From positions 741,869 through 805,868 of the forward strand of contig NZ_FOHX01000002.1 of assembly GCF_900111685.1 (NCBI RefSeq): a stretch of DNA of 64,000 nucleotides. Reading direction: 5' to 3'. Of this stretch, positions 10,398 through 19,410 are shown one piece after another; within the stretch, counting starts at the first letter, position 1, and each line of letters opens with the position of its first letter. The stretch comes from Nonomuraea wenchangensis (lineage in GTDB: Bacteria; Actinomycetota; Actinomycetes; Streptosporangiales; Streptosporangiaceae). The notes beneath the pieces were generated by a model, which saw only the letters and a list, made by a program, of their open reading frames with translations, was not told the origin of the DNA and made no database searches. A program made the translations under genes and the position numbers.

Positions 10398-11171
10398 TTA
10401 CCGACCGGTGAACTTGGGCTTGGCCTTCTCCGCGAACGCGCGCATGCCGATCTTGGCGTCGTCGGTCGCGAACAGGCCGGAGAACTGCAGCCGCTCGATC
10501 TCCAGCCCGGTGTCCAGATCGACCTCCAGACCCTGGTCGACGGCCTGCTTGGCGGCGCGCACCGCGATCGACGGGCCGCCCACGAACGTCGCGGCCCACT
10601 CCAGCGCCGCCGTGTAGACCTGCTCGTCCGGCACCACCCGGTCGACCAGGCCGATCTGCAGGGCCTCGGCGGCGGGCACGTGCCGGCCGGTGAAGATCAG
10701 GTCCTTGGCGCGGGCCGGGCCCACCAGGCGCGGCAGGCGCTGGGTGCCGCCCGCGCCGGGGATGATGCCGAGCAGGATCTCCGGCTGGCCCAGCTTGGCC
10801 GACTCGCCCGCCACCCGGAAGTCGGCGCACAGGGCGAGCTCGCAGCCGCCGCCCAGCGCGTAGCCGGTGATGGCGGCGATGACCGGCTTGCCGATGCGGG
10901 CCACCGTCGTGAAGCACGCCTGCAACGTGCTGGAGTGAGCGGACATGTCCGCGTAGGACATGTCGGCCATCTCCTTGATGTCGGCGCCCGCCGCGAAGAC
11001 CCGCTCGCCGCCGTAGAGGATGACCGCCTGCACCTGCGGGTCCTCGTCCACGATGCGGGCCGCTTCGGCGATCTCTCGTTGGACCTGGCCGTTGAGCGCG
11101 TTCATCTTGGGACGGTCGAGACGGATCGTGGCGATCTGGTCGGCCACTTCGACGCTCACAAACTCACCCAT
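10398..11171 (-). CDS. Enoyl-CoA hydratase/isomerase family protein
   Basis: A 257-residue crotonase-fold protein of normal length. The oxyanion-hole segments are AAGADIKEM (near 60) and ALGGGCELAL (near 106). The catalytic Glu positions are seen in QPEILLGIIPGAGGTQRL (near 127-143), the arrangement of true hydratases with Glu in both E-L-A-L and P-E. The reaction would be syn-hydration of trans-2-enoyl-CoA. A TAGGTT hexamer ends six nt before ATG 11171 with no good Shine-Dalgarno, so it may be leaderless. It is the first gene on this strand, with a hairpin after it, and no pathway partner lies nearby. A role in the steroid pathway at 41 kb is possible but unsupported. Confidence 0.88.
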   Translation of the reverse strand: MGEFVSVEVADQIATIRLDRPKMNALNGQVQREIAEAARIVDEDPQVQAVILYGGERVFAAGADIKEMADMSYADMSAHSSTLQACFTTVARIGKPVIAAITGYALGGGCELALCADFRVAGESAKLGQPEILLGIIPGAGGTQRLPRLVGPARAKDLIFTGRHVPAAEALQIGLVDRVVPDEQVYTAALEWAATFVGGPSIAVRAAKQAVDQGLEVDLDTGLEIERLQFSGLFATDDAKIGMRAFAEKAKPKFTGR

Positions 11172-11285
11172 GGTCCGAACCTAACAGGCCGCTCCCCCGT
11201 CGCCCGGCCGGGCTGGGGCGCGTCGGCGTTTGGTTCTCCGGTTGACGGGGAGGCGGAGGTCTTCCCGCAGGTGAGGAGTTCGGAC

Positions 11286-11570
11286 GTGCTGACAGTGACC
11301 GACAAAGCCGTGGACGCGATCCGCGACCTGATGGACGGCGAGGACGTGCCGCCCCACGCCGGCCTGCGCATCGCCGCCCTCCCGGACCGGGCGGGCACGC
11401 TGGAGCTGTCCCTGGCGAGCACGCCGGAGGCCGGGGACCAGGTGATCGAGAAGGGGGACGTCCGGGTCTTCGTGGCCGAGGACACCGTGGCGGTCCTGGA
11501 CGACAAGTCGCTCGACGCGCGGCCGGAGGGTCCGGGGCAGCCGACGTTCCATCTGGATCGGCGGTCCTAG
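11286..11570 (+). CDS. HesB/IscA-like protein lacking cysteines
   Basis: A 94-residue protein with the IscA/HesB fold pattern: an N-terminal helix L-T-V-T-D-K-A-V-D-A-I, then G-L-R-I, E-L-S-L, F-V-A-E and a D-D-K-S loop. IscA-type proteins use three Cys to hold an Fe-S cluster; this one has no Cys at all, so a cluster carrier role is unlikely. GTG 11286 follows GAGGAG by 7 nt. A TTGACG -35-like hexamer is at 11242-11247. It is divergent from the crotonase. Similar cysteine-less relatives in actinobacteria are often annotated only as adhesin or HesB-like. Confidence 0.7.
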   Translation: MLTVTDKAVDAIRDLMDGEDVPPHAGLRIAALPDRAGTLELSLASTPEAGDQVIEKGDVRVFVAEDTVAVLDDKSLDARPEGPGQPTFHLDRRS

Positions 11571-11666
11571 CGCGGCGGGAATGTCACGACGTACCCACTG
11601 ATATCGGTCGCACGGCGGCAGATCCCGTGTCACGATGACGGCGCGTCCGATCTCAAGGAGTGCCCG

Positions 11667-13685
11667 ATGTGTCACGATCCGTTGTTACCGGAAGCCGTCG
11701 CCCACGCCGTGGCCCACTACCGCTCGCTCCGCGACGAGCACGGGGTCACGTGGGGCGAGCCGACCCTCTCCTACGTCACGCAGGCCCGCGCCACGGTCTT
11801 CCTCGACCTCAGGCACCGCTTCTGGGCCCCGGCCCTGCACCTGCTCGCCGCCCGCCACCCCGGTCTGTCCGCCGGGGAGCTGGAGGACCGCCTCGGCGAG
11901 GTGGACGTCGACCTCGTGGTACGCGACGCGCTCGGTGACGAGGTCGCCGACAACCTGCCCGCGCTGCGCCTGACCCCGTCAGGGGCGACGCTGGAGGCCG
12001 TCGGGCAGGTGCTGCTCGACGGCGTGCCGTTCCGCACCGCGCTGCTGCTGGACTCGCGTACGGACGACCCTGTCGAGGTGGTCGTGGACGGCGTCCGGCA
12101 CGAGGTGCCGCCGCGCGGCGCCGAGATCGTCGAGGTCACGGGCGAGGTCGTCGTCGCCGGCCGGCCCGTGGACCTGTCGCCGCTGGCCCGGCGGGCCGGC
12201 GCGGCGGCGCTCCGGCTGCGGGCCGGGTTCCCGTGCCGGTGGAGCGTGACCGGCGCGAACGGCCAGGGCTGGTATCCCGAGGGCGCCCCGCCCAAGGTGG
12301 ACGCGCACGGGAGGCCGTACTTCCACGGCGACGACCTGGTGGTGGCCGTGCCCGCCGAGCCGCTGACCGTGACCGTGACCAGGGGCATGGAGTACACCTT
12401 CGCCGAGGCCGAGGTGACCCCCGCACAGGGCGGCGAGACGCTGGTCGAGCTGACCCCCGAGCGCCTCTACGACGCCGCGGCCCGCGGCTGGTACGGCGGC
12501 GACCTGCACGTCCACCTCAACTGGATGGGCGAGGAGCCGGCCGCGCCCGAACTGGCCGCCGCCGCGCAGCACGGCGAGGACCTGCACGTGCTCAACCTGG
12601 TCGCCGGGAACGTGGCGGCCGAACGGGTCTACGACGCCGAGGCGCTGGAGCACTGGGCGGGCCGCGACCTGCCGTGGTCGGACGGGCGCCACCTCGCCAG
12701 GTGGGGCGTCGAGTACCGCAACGACCTCGTCGGGCACGTGACCGCGTTCGGCCTGCGCGCCGCGCCGGAGCGGCGGCACTCGGGCTTCCTCGGCACGGCC
12801 GACTGGCCGCCGAACGCGGTCGCGCTGGAGGAGCTGCGGGCGCTCGGCGGCGTGACCGGCTACGGGCATCCGTTCCACACGCCCTTCGGCGACGACGACC
12901 CGCCCGACGTGGTGCTGGACCGCGGGCGGAACTGCTCGGCCAGGGAGATCGTGGCCGACGCCGCCCTCGGCCTGGTGGACGGCCTGGACGTGCTCAACCA
13001 CTCCTCCGTGGCCGCCACCGCCGCCGTCTACCGGCGGCTGATCGGCGCGGGCAACCGGCTCGCCGTCACCGCGGGCACCGACGCGGTGCTGTCGTTCTGC
13101 CGGCGCGGCACGGCGTCCTCGCCGCCGGGGTGGGAGCGGGTGTACGCGTACGTCGGCGGGCCGCTGACCGCCGAGTCGTACGCGGAGGCGCTCCTGCTGG
13201 GGCGCACGTTCGCGACCTCCGGGCCGTGGCTGGAGCTCACGGTGAACGGCCACGGTCCTGGCGACACGTTGGACCTGCCGGTCGGAGCGCGGGTGGAGAT
13301 CGCCGTCAGCTCGGTGGGGCCCGAGGTCGAGACGCTGGAGCTCCGCACCGCGGACGGCGTCCTGGCGCAGGGGCCGCCCGGGCGGCTCACGGCCTCGCTG
13401 GTGGTCGGCGAGCCGACGTATGTGGTGGCCGTGGCCACGGGCGGGCCGCACCCGCGCGCCTTCCACCCGTCCGGCGCGTACGCCCACACCAGCCCCGTCT
13501 ACCTGGACGTGACCGGCGAGCACGTGGCCAGGGAGGCGGACGTGCGCTGGTGCCTCGCCTGGCTGGACCGGCTGACGGAGCTCCTGCACGAGCACGGCAC
13601 CTTCGAGACCGAGGAGCAGCTGGCCGACCACCTGCACCTGTACGACCGCGCCAGAGCGGTCTACCGAGGCCGGCTGCCCGCCTAA
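11667..13685 (+). CDS. CehA/McbA-family metallohydrolase with PHP-like domain
   Basis: A 672-residue protein. A beta-rich N-terminal half (to about 265) precedes the PHP-like metal site G-D-L-H-V-H-L-N at about 275-282, with further metal-type residues in GYGHPFH (about 395-401), LNHSS (about 443-447) and TAGTDA (about 470-475). CehA/McbA members are metal-dependent hydrolases originally named for carbamate hydrolysis (carbaryl), but most have unknown substrates. The C-terminal 180 residues look like a beta-sandwich plus a helical tail. There is no signal peptide. The start is ATG 11667 after AAGGAG. It stands alone. Confidence 0.78.
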   Translation: MCHDPLLPEAVAHAVAHYRSLRDEHGVTWGEPTLSYVTQARATVFLDLRHRFWAPALHLLAARHPGLSAGELEDRLGEVDVDLVVRDALGDEVADNLPALRLTPSGATLEAVGQVLLDGVPFRTALLLDSRTDDPVEVVVDGVRHEVPPRGAEIVEVTGEVVVAGRPVDLSPLARRAGAAALRLRAGFPCRWSVTGANGQGWYPEGAPPKVDAHGRPYFHGDDLVVAVPAEPLTVTVTRGMEYTFAEAEVTPAQGGETLVELTPERLYDAAARGWYGGDLHVHLNWMGEEPAAPELAAAAQHGEDLHVLNLVAGNVAAERVYDAEALEHWAGRDLPWSDGRHLARWGVEYRNDLVGHVTAFGLRAAPERRHSGFLGTADWPPNAVALEELRALGGVTGYGHPFHTPFGDDDPPDVVLDRGRNCSAREIVADAALGLVDGLDVLNHSSVAATAAVYRRLIGAGNRLAVTAGTDAVLSFCRRGTASSPPGWERVYAYVGGPLTAESYAEALLLGRTFATSGPWLELTVNGHGPGDTLDLPVGARVEIAVSSVGPEVETLELRTADGVLAQGPPGRLTASLVVGEPTYVVAVATGGPHPRAFHPSGAYAHTSPVYLDVTGEHVAREADVRWCLAWLDRLTELLHEHGTFETEEQLADHLHLYDRARAVYRGRLPA

Positions 13686-13782
13686 ACGCATGACTGAAAA
13701 ATGTCTTCGCAAAGATCTCGCCTACGAAGGAAATTGTTGAGACGCTGAACGCGCACCGCACCCCCAGTCCCGAGGAGTGTCC

Positions 13783-15705
13783 ATGCGCAGACTTCTGGCG
13801 CTCGGCGTGGCCGTCCTGTTGCCGTTAACCAACGTTCAATCCGCCCAGGCCCAGGCCGAGGACCCGGCCGACCGGCAGCGGGCCTTCGCCGCCGCCGCCG
13901 CGGAATTCCAGGTGCCCGAGAGCGTGCTGCTCGGCGTCTCCTACCTGGAGTCGCGGTGGGACGCCCACGCGGGCGGGCCCTCCAGCGACGCCGGCTTCGG
14001 CCCCATGCACCTCACGGACGCCGCCGCGTACACCGGCTCCAACCACCACGACGCGGGCGAGGAGGACGCGCGCGGCGACGACGCCCGGCCCCTGCCGGCG
14101 CCCGCCGAGCGGCCCGCGCCCGCGGAGATCCCGGCCCGGCTGCGCACCATGGAACGCGCCGCGGAGCTCACCGGCGAGAGCCACGAGCGCCTGCGCGCCG
14201 ACGACGCCGCCAACATCCGCGGCGGCGCGGCCCTGCTGGCCGACTACCAGAAGTCCCTCGGCGCGCCGCTGAGCGACGACCCCGGCGAGTGGTACGGCGC
14301 CGTCGCGAAGTACTCAGGAGCCGAGGAGGCCGGGGCCGCGAAGTTCTTCGCCGACGAGGTCTTCTCGGTGATGGCGGAGGGCGCCCAGCGCACCACCGAC
14401 GACGGCGAGCAGGTCCGGCTGCCGGCCGTGACCGGCCTGCGCAAGATCGAGAAGTGGCTGGAGAAGCTGGGCCTGCGGCCCCCGGTCCGCCCCGACGGCA
14501 TCGAGTGCCCGGCGTCCATCTCCTGCGAGTGGATCCCGTCGGCCTACCAGGAGCTGCCGCCGGACGACTACGGCCACTACGACCTGGCGAACCGTCCGGC
14601 CAGCCAGAAGGTCGACTACATCATCATCCACGACATGGAGGGCTACTTCCTGCCGTCCATCCGGCTCAACCAGGACCCGAACTACGGGGCGAGCTGGCAC
14701 TACTCCGTCCGCTCCGCCGACGGCCACATCGCCCAGCACATCAAGACCAAGGACGTCGGCTGGCAGGCCGGCAACTGGTACATCAACGCCAAGTCCATCG
14801 GCATCGAGCACGAGGGCTTCCTGGCCGAGGGCAGCACCTGGTACACCGAGGCGATGTACCGCTCGTCCGCCCGCCTGGTCCGCTACCTGGCGCTGCGGCA
14901 CGGCGTGCCGCTCGACCGCGCGCACATCCTGGGCCACGACAACGTCCCCGGCACGCTGCCGACGACCGTGCGCGGCATGCACGAGGACCCGGGCCCGTTC
15001 TGGGACTGGGCGCACTACTTCCAGCTCATGGGCGCGCCGCTGCACCAGTTCGGCGGGCCGCGCTCGGGCAGCGTCATGATCAAGCCGGACTTCGCCACGA
15101 ACAAGCCCTACTTCTACGGCTGCGACCGCAAGAACCCCGAGGCCGCCTGCCCGCCGCTGCCCGCCCACACGGTGTGGCTGCGCACCGAGCCGCGACCCGA
15201 CGCCCCGCTGATCAAGGACATCGGCAAGCACCCCACGGGCGAGTCGCTCTACAGCGTCTACGACCACAGCGCCCGCGCCAGCACCGGCCAGCGCTTCGCG
15301 GTCGCCGAACGCCAGGGCGACTGGACGGCCATCTGGTATCTCGGCCAGAAGGCGTGGTTCCACAACCCGGCCGCCGCGCCGACCGCCGTCCCGTCGGCCG
15401 GCCTGGTGGTGACGCCCAAGCCGGGCCTCGCCACGGTCCCGGTGTACGGGCGGGCGTACCCGGAGCAGGAGGCGTACCCGGCGGGCATCCCCTACCAGGC
15501 GGTGACGCCGTTGCAGTACACGTTCTCGGCGGGCGAGAAGTACACCCTCGCCGGACCGGCGGCCACCGAGTACTACCGGGCGGTCACCTTCAACCTGGAG
15601 GACCACAAGGTGGTGCGCGGCAAGACCAAGTATCTGCAGATCCAGTTCGGTCACCGGGTGATGTTCGTCAAGGCTGACGACGTGCGGGTGTCGTTCTCCG
15701 GGTGA
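13783..15705 (+). CDS. Secreted N-acetylmuramoyl-L-alanine amidase
   Basis: Sec-secreted, 640 residues. After an M-R-R-L-L hydrophobic signal cleaved near A-Q-A, a lysozyme/transglycosylase-like helical region at about 30-185 (S-Y-L-E-S-R-W-D with GFGPMHL) is followed by an Amidase_2/PGRP-type Zn domain at about 255-415. The Zn site is seen in IIIHDMEG, ILGHDNVPG and the D-P-G-P-F-W-D-W segment. The last 220 residues hold SH3-like wall-binding segments. It would cut the MurNAc-L-Ala bond of peptidoglycan. ATG 13783 is preferred over GTG 13777 because GTG lies inside the GAGGAG ribosome site. Its 3' end overlaps the convergent RpiR gene by 38 nt. Confidence 0.85.
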   Translation: MRRLLALGVAVLLPLTNVQSAQAQAEDPADRQRAFAAAAAEFQVPESVLLGVSYLESRWDAHAGGPSSDAGFGPMHLTDAAAYTGSNHHDAGEEDARGDDARPLPAPAERPAPAEIPARLRTMERAAELTGESHERLRADDAANIRGGAALLADYQKSLGAPLSDDPGEWYGAVAKYSGAEEAGAAKFFADEVFSVMAEGAQRTTDDGEQVRLPAVTGLRKIEKWLEKLGLRPPVRPDGIECPASISCEWIPSAYQELPPDDYGHYDLANRPASQKVDYIIIHDMEGYFLPSIRLNQDPNYGASWHYSVRSADGHIAQHIKTKDVGWQAGNWYINAKSIGIEHEGFLAEGSTWYTEAMYRSSARLVRYLALRHGVPLDRAHILGHDNVPGTLPTTVRGMHEDPGPFWDWAHYFQLMGAPLHQFGGPRSGSVMIKPDFATNKPYFYGCDRKNPEAACPPLPAHTVWLRTEPRPDAPLIKDIGKHPTGESLYSVYDHSARASTGQRFAVAERQGDWTAIWYLGQKAWFHNPAAAPTAVPSAGLVVTPKPGLATVPVYGRAYPEQEAYPAGIPYQAVTPLQYTFSAGEKYTLAGPAATEYYRAVTFNLEDHKVVRGKTKYLQIQFGHRVMFVKADDVRVSFSG

Positions 15706-16564
15706 ACTCGCTGACGGCCCTGCGGGTGCTGGCCAGCGCTTCCTGCGAGGAGTCGTAGGTGCGCTGCGCCACCCCGACGAACAGGCAGTCGACGACGAGG
15801 AGCTGGCTGATCCTGCTGGCCAGGGCGCCGGGACGGAACTCCGTCTCGCGCCCGGCCGAGATGAGCACGTGCTCGGCCAGCTCCGCGATCGACGAGCGCG
15901 GGTTGTTGGTGATCGCCACGGTGGTGGCGCCCGCCTCCTTGGCCCGCGTCAGCGGCTCGATCACGTCGGGGGTCTCGCCCGAGGTGCTGATGCCGATCGC
16001 CACGTCGCCGGGCCGCAGCAGCACGGCGCTGGTGAGCGCGAGGTGGGCGTCCTGGAAGGCGTGGCTGGACAGGCCGATGCGCAGCAGCTTCTGGGCGACG
16101 TCCCCGGCCACCAGCCCTGAGGCGCTGACGCCGTAGGCGTCGATCCTGCGGGCCCCGGCGATGGCGTCCACGACCAGGCCCAGCCGCTCGCTGGTGAGCT
16201 GGGCGACCGTGTCGTTGATCGCCTCCGACTCGGCCCGCGCGACCTTCTGGATCACCGCCGACAGCGGGTCGTCAGGGGCGAGGTCGCCGGGCACGAGCCG
16301 GTCGGGCTGCGCGGCCGCGGCCGCCAGCGCCAGCCGGAGCTGCGGATAGCCGGCGAACCCCAGCAGCCGCGCGGTCCGCACGATCGTGGCCTCGCTGGTG
16401 CCCGAGGCGGCGGAGAGCTCGGTGATGGTGCTCCGCGCCACCGTCGCGGGGTCCTCCAGGATGAGGCGGGCCACGGTCTGGGCGGCCGGCGTCAGGGACG
16501 GCAGCACACCTCGGACCGTGGCCACCAGAGTGTCGGCCCGCAGGCCGTTGGCACTGTCGTCCAC
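15668..16564 (-). CDS. RpiR/MurR-family transcriptional regulator
   Basis: 298 residues: an N-terminal helix-turn-helix of the RpiR type (S-T-I-T-E-L-S-A-A-S-G-T-S-E-A-T near 45-60) and a C-terminal SIS sugar-phosphate isomerase domain (GVSASGLVAGD near 144, GISTSGETPDV near 191) that senses phosphosugars. The neighbour is a peptidoglycan amidase, and MurR controls MurNAc-6-P recycling in other bacteria, so a cell-wall amino-sugar ligand is a reasonable guess. glgP follows on the same strand only 20 nt beyond the start side, so control of glucan metabolism is the alternative. Confidence 0.88.
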   Translation of the reverse strand: MDDSANGLRADTLVATVRGVLPSLTPAAQTVARLILEDPATVARSTITELSAASGTSEATIVRTARLLGFAGYPQLRLALAAAAAQPDRLVPGDLAPDDPLSAVIQKVARAESEAINDTVAQLTSERLGLVVDAIAGARRIDAYGVSASGLVAGDVAQKLLRIGLSSHAFQDAHLALTSAVLLRPGDVAIGISTSGETPDVIEPLTRAKEAGATTVAITNNPRSSIAELAEHVLISAGRETEFRPGALASRISQLLVVDCLFVGVAQRTYDSSQEALASTRRAVSEFTRRTTPARRQP

Positions 16565-16584
16565 CCCCCGATTATGCCTGGGCT

Positions 16585-19167
16585 TTAACGCAATGTGCCG
16601 TTCGTCATGCCTACGGGTTCCTCGGGGACCGCTATGAGGCCGAGCTCGGCCGTCGTCGCGACGAGCGGGTGATCCGGGACGACCCGGACGGTGTAGCCGA
16701 AAGCGCCCGTACGGTCGAGCGGCACCACGCCCGTGTAGTGGGCGCGGCCGTCGTCGTCCACCGACTGGCAGGTCATCTTCCCGTACGAAGGGTGGACCAG
16801 CTCGTCGTGCGGCCCGACCTTGCCGTACGCGGCCTGGACCAGCACGTCTCCGGGCTCCAGGTCGCCGAGCGCCACCGTGGCGTGCAGCTCGATCGCGGCC
16901 CCCACCTCGGGGGTGTCGCCCACGCCCGACGCCTCGACGTGCTCCACCCGCACCCCGGGCCAGGCCCGGGTGACCCGGACCCGCCAGGCGGCGAACGCCT
17001 TGGCCGGGGCGTAGGCGTCGGCCGACAGCGCCCGCGCGGACTTGGCGGCCGGGGTGTAGAGGCCCACGACGTAGTCGCGCAGCATGCGCCCGGCCAGCAC
17101 CTTCGGCCCGAGCGAGGCGAGGGTGTGCTTGACCATCTCCAGCCAGCGCCGAGGCAGGCCGTCGAAGGCCCGGTCGTAGAAGCGGTCGGACACCTCGTGC
17201 TCGATGAGGTCGTAGAGCGCGGCGGCCTCCAGCTCGTCACGCCGGTCGGGGTCGCTGACGCCGTCGGCGGTGGGGATGGCCCAGCCGTTGTTGCCGTCGT
17301 ACCACTCGTCCCACCAGCCGTCGCGGATCGACAGGTTGAGCCCGCCGTTGAGCGCGGACTTCATGCCCGAGGTGCCGGACGCCTCCAGCGGGCGCAGGGG
17401 GTTGTTGAGCCACACGTCGCAGCCCTGGGTCATGAGCTGGCCGAGCGCCATGTCGTAGTCGGGCAGGAACACGATCCGGTGGCGCACGTCGGCCTGGTCG
17501 GCGAACTTGACGATCTGCTGGATGAGCTTCTTGCCGCCCTCGTCGGCGGGGTGGGCCTTGCCGGCGATGACGATCTGCACCGGCTTGTCCGGGTCGAGCA
17601 GCAGCTCGGTGAGCCGCCGCTGGTCGCGCAGCATGAGCGTGAGCCGCTTGTAGGACGGCACCCGCCGGGCGAAGCCGATGGTCAGCACGTCGGGGTCGAG
17701 CGCGTCGTCGATCCAGCCCAGCTCGGCGTCGGAGGCCCCGCGCTCCCGCCAGGACCGGCGCAGGCGCGCCCTCGCGCCCTCGACCAGGCGGCGGCGCAGC
17801 ACGCCGCGGATCTCCCAAAGGTCTGCGTCGGAGAGCTTCTGGATGCCCTCCCAGCCGCGGGCGCGCTCCAGCAGCGCGGGCAGCTCGCGCCCGGCCAGCT
17901 CCATCAGCTCGCGGCCCACCCAGGTCGGGGCGTGCACGCCGTTGGTGATGGAGCCGATCGGCACCTCGTCGAGGTCGAATCCTGGCCAGAGATCCTTGAA
18001 CATCTCGCGGCTGACCTCGCCGTGGAGCCGCGAGACGCCGTTGACCCGCTGGGCCAGGCGCATGCCCATGACGGCCATGTTGAACCGCCCGGGGTCGGCC
18101 TCCGCGCCCAGCGCGAGGATGCGCTCGACGGGCACGGTCGGCCAGGACGCCGAGCCGCCGAAGTGCCGCTCGATCAGCTCGACGGGGAAGCGGTCGATGC
18201 CCGCGGGCACGGGCGTGTGCGTGGTGAACACGGTGCCGGCGCGTACGGCCTCCAGCGCCTCGTCGAAGGTGAGCCTGGCCTCGGTCAGCTCGCGGATGCG
18301 CTCCAGGCCGAGGAAGCCGGCGTGGCCCTCGTTGGTGTGGAAGACCTCGGGCTCGGGGTGCCCGGTGGCTCGGCAGTAGGCCCGGATCGCGCGTACGCCG
18401 CCGACGCCGAGCAGCAGCTCCTGCATGAGCCGGTGGTCGGTGCCGCCGCCGTAGAGGCGGTCGGTGATGTCGCGGCCGGCGTTGTCGTTGTCGGCGACGT
18501 CGGAGTCGAGCAGCAGCAGCGGCACCCGGCCGACCTGCGCCACCCAGACCTGGGCGTGCAGCACGCGCTCGTCGGGCAGCCCCAGGCGAATCTTGACGGG
18601 GCTGCCGTCGGCCTCCTTCAGCAGGGACAGCGGCAGGCCGCCGGGGTCGAGTGAGGGGTAGTGCTCAAGCTGCCAGCCCTCGGGCGACAGGGACTGCGTG
18701 AAGTAGCCGTGCCGGTAGAGCAGGCCGACGGCGAGGATGGGCACGCCGAGGTCGCTGGCGGCCTTGAGGTGGTCGCCGGCCAGGATGCCGAGCCCGCCGG
18801 AGTATTGGGGCAGGGCGGCGGCGATGCCGAACTCGGGCGAGAAGTAGGCGATGGCCCGCGCGCCGTCGGGCAGCGTCTGGTACCAGCGCGGCGAGGTCAT
18901 GTATTCGCGCAGGTCGTCGGCGGCGTCGGCGAGCCGCCGCAGGAAGCGGCGGTCGGCGGCCAGCTCGGCGAGCCGCGCGGGCGTGACGGCCCCGAGCAGG
19001 GCCACGGGATCGTGCCCGACCTGCTCCCAGAGGCCGGCGTCGACCTCGGCGAAAAGGTCCAGCGTCTCCGGGTGCCAGGACCAGCGGAGATTGTGTACGA
19101 GCTCGCCGAGGGCGGCCAGCTCCGTGGGCAGGACGGTGCGGACGGTAAACCGACGGATAGCTCTCAC
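16585..19167 (-). CDS. glgP: Alpha-glucan phosphorylase
   Basis: 860 residues, the typical length of the short actinobacterial GlgP family. It releases glucose-1-phosphate from alpha-1,4-glucan. Family motifs include YFSPEFGI, PQYSGGLGILAGDHLKAASD (about 112-135), HTNEGHAGF (near 270) and THTPVPAG (near 320). The C-terminal pyridoxal-phosphate region reads A-S-G-T-S-G-M-K-S-A-L-N-G near 595, whose Lys is the Schiff-base residue. I chose GTG 19167 (M-R-A-I-R-R-F-T) over 19176 because the family begins with this motif and GTAGGG lies eight nt upstream. It is divergent from glgE. Confidence 0.92.
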   Translation of the reverse strand: MRAIRRFTVRTVLPTELAALGELVHNLRWSWHPETLDLFAEVDAGLWEQVGHDPVALLGAVTPARLAELAADRRFLRRLADAADDLREYMTSPRWYQTLPDGARAIAYFSPEFGIAAALPQYSGGLGILAGDHLKAASDLGVPILAVGLLYRHGYFTQSLSPEGWQLEHYPSLDPGGLPLSLLKEADGSPVKIRLGLPDERVLHAQVWVAQVGRVPLLLLDSDVADNDNAGRDITDRLYGGGTDHRLMQELLLGVGGVRAIRAYCRATGHPEPEVFHTNEGHAGFLGLERIRELTEARLTFDEALEAVRAGTVFTTHTPVPAGIDRFPVELIERHFGGSASWPTVPVERILALGAEADPGRFNMAVMGMRLAQRVNGVSRLHGEVSREMFKDLWPGFDLDEVPIGSITNGVHAPTWVGRELMELAGRELPALLERARGWEGIQKLSDADLWEIRGVLRRRLVEGARARLRRSWRERGASDAELGWIDDALDPDVLTIGFARRVPSYKRLTLMLRDQRRLTELLLDPDKPVQIVIAGKAHPADEGGKKLIQQIVKFADQADVRHRIVFLPDYDMALGQLMTQGCDVWLNNPLRPLEASGTSGMKSALNGGLNLSIRDGWWDEWYDGNNGWAIPTADGVSDPDRRDELEAAALYDLIEHEVSDRFYDRAFDGLPRRWLEMVKHTLASLGPKVLAGRMLRDYVVGLYTPAAKSARALSADAYAPAKAFAAWRVRVTRAWPGVRVEHVEASGVGDTPEVGAAIELHATVALGDLEPGDVLVQAAYGKVGPHDELVHPSYGKMTCQSVDDDGRAHYTGVVPLDRTGAFGYTVRVVPDHPLVATTAELGLIAVPEEPVGMTNGTLR

Positions 19168-19290
19168 GTTGTGCACCCTACGGGCTAGGAGGGACCTCTC
19201 GTTCCTTCACCCCCATCAGAGCGCTTCAAACCACTTCGGGAGACAAGCATGAAGAGGGCGCATTGGGGCAACTTTCCCTAATGTTGGGTT

Positions 19291-19312
19291 CTCCCGCGCA
19301 CTTCTGCGGGAG
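19291..19312 (+). promoter_or_regulatory. Perfect hairpin in the glgE leader
   Basis: CTCCCGC and GCGGGAG form a perfect 7-bp stem with an 8-nt loop, about 100 nt before glgE ATG 19411. The 243-nt glgP/glgE divergent region also holds a ten-residue reading frame with its own GGGAG site (ATG 19249 to TAA 19281), and TAATGT (19279-19284) as a -10-like hexamer overlapping its stop. No convincing -35 was found. The hairpin lacks a T-run, so it is more likely a leader structure or operator than a terminator. Confidence 0.35.
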
Positions 19313-19410
19313 GTCTATCCGCTGCTGTCCAGAAATAACGTGCGAGGATCGTTCCTGCCACGGAAAACCTCCGGCGGCACCGAGTGTGCCGTCGCAAACC
19401 CTTGATTGCG

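Noticed and set aside
9909..10917. N-terminal extension of the PP-loop gene
   Set aside because: The frame upstream of GTG 9906 overlaps the coiled-coil gene and crotonase gene and is Arg/Pro-rich noise; the ribosome site is at 9906.
10398..11171. Crotonase as part of the steroid regulon
   Set aside because: No KstR-type motif upstream and 30 kb away; nothing specific to steroid hydratases.
11242..11247. TTGACG as a promoter for the HesB-like gene
   Set aside because: No -10 at a usable distance; mentioned only in the gene entry.
11979..13712. 577-codon minus-strand frame over the CehA-like gene
   Set aside because: Antisense shadow; only the plus strand shows metal-site motifs and a ribosome site.
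16669..18654. 661-codon plus-strand open frame
   Set aside because: Antisense to glgP, with low-complexity Arg/Val/Gly/His composition typical of GC-rich shadow frames; glgP has clear family motifs.
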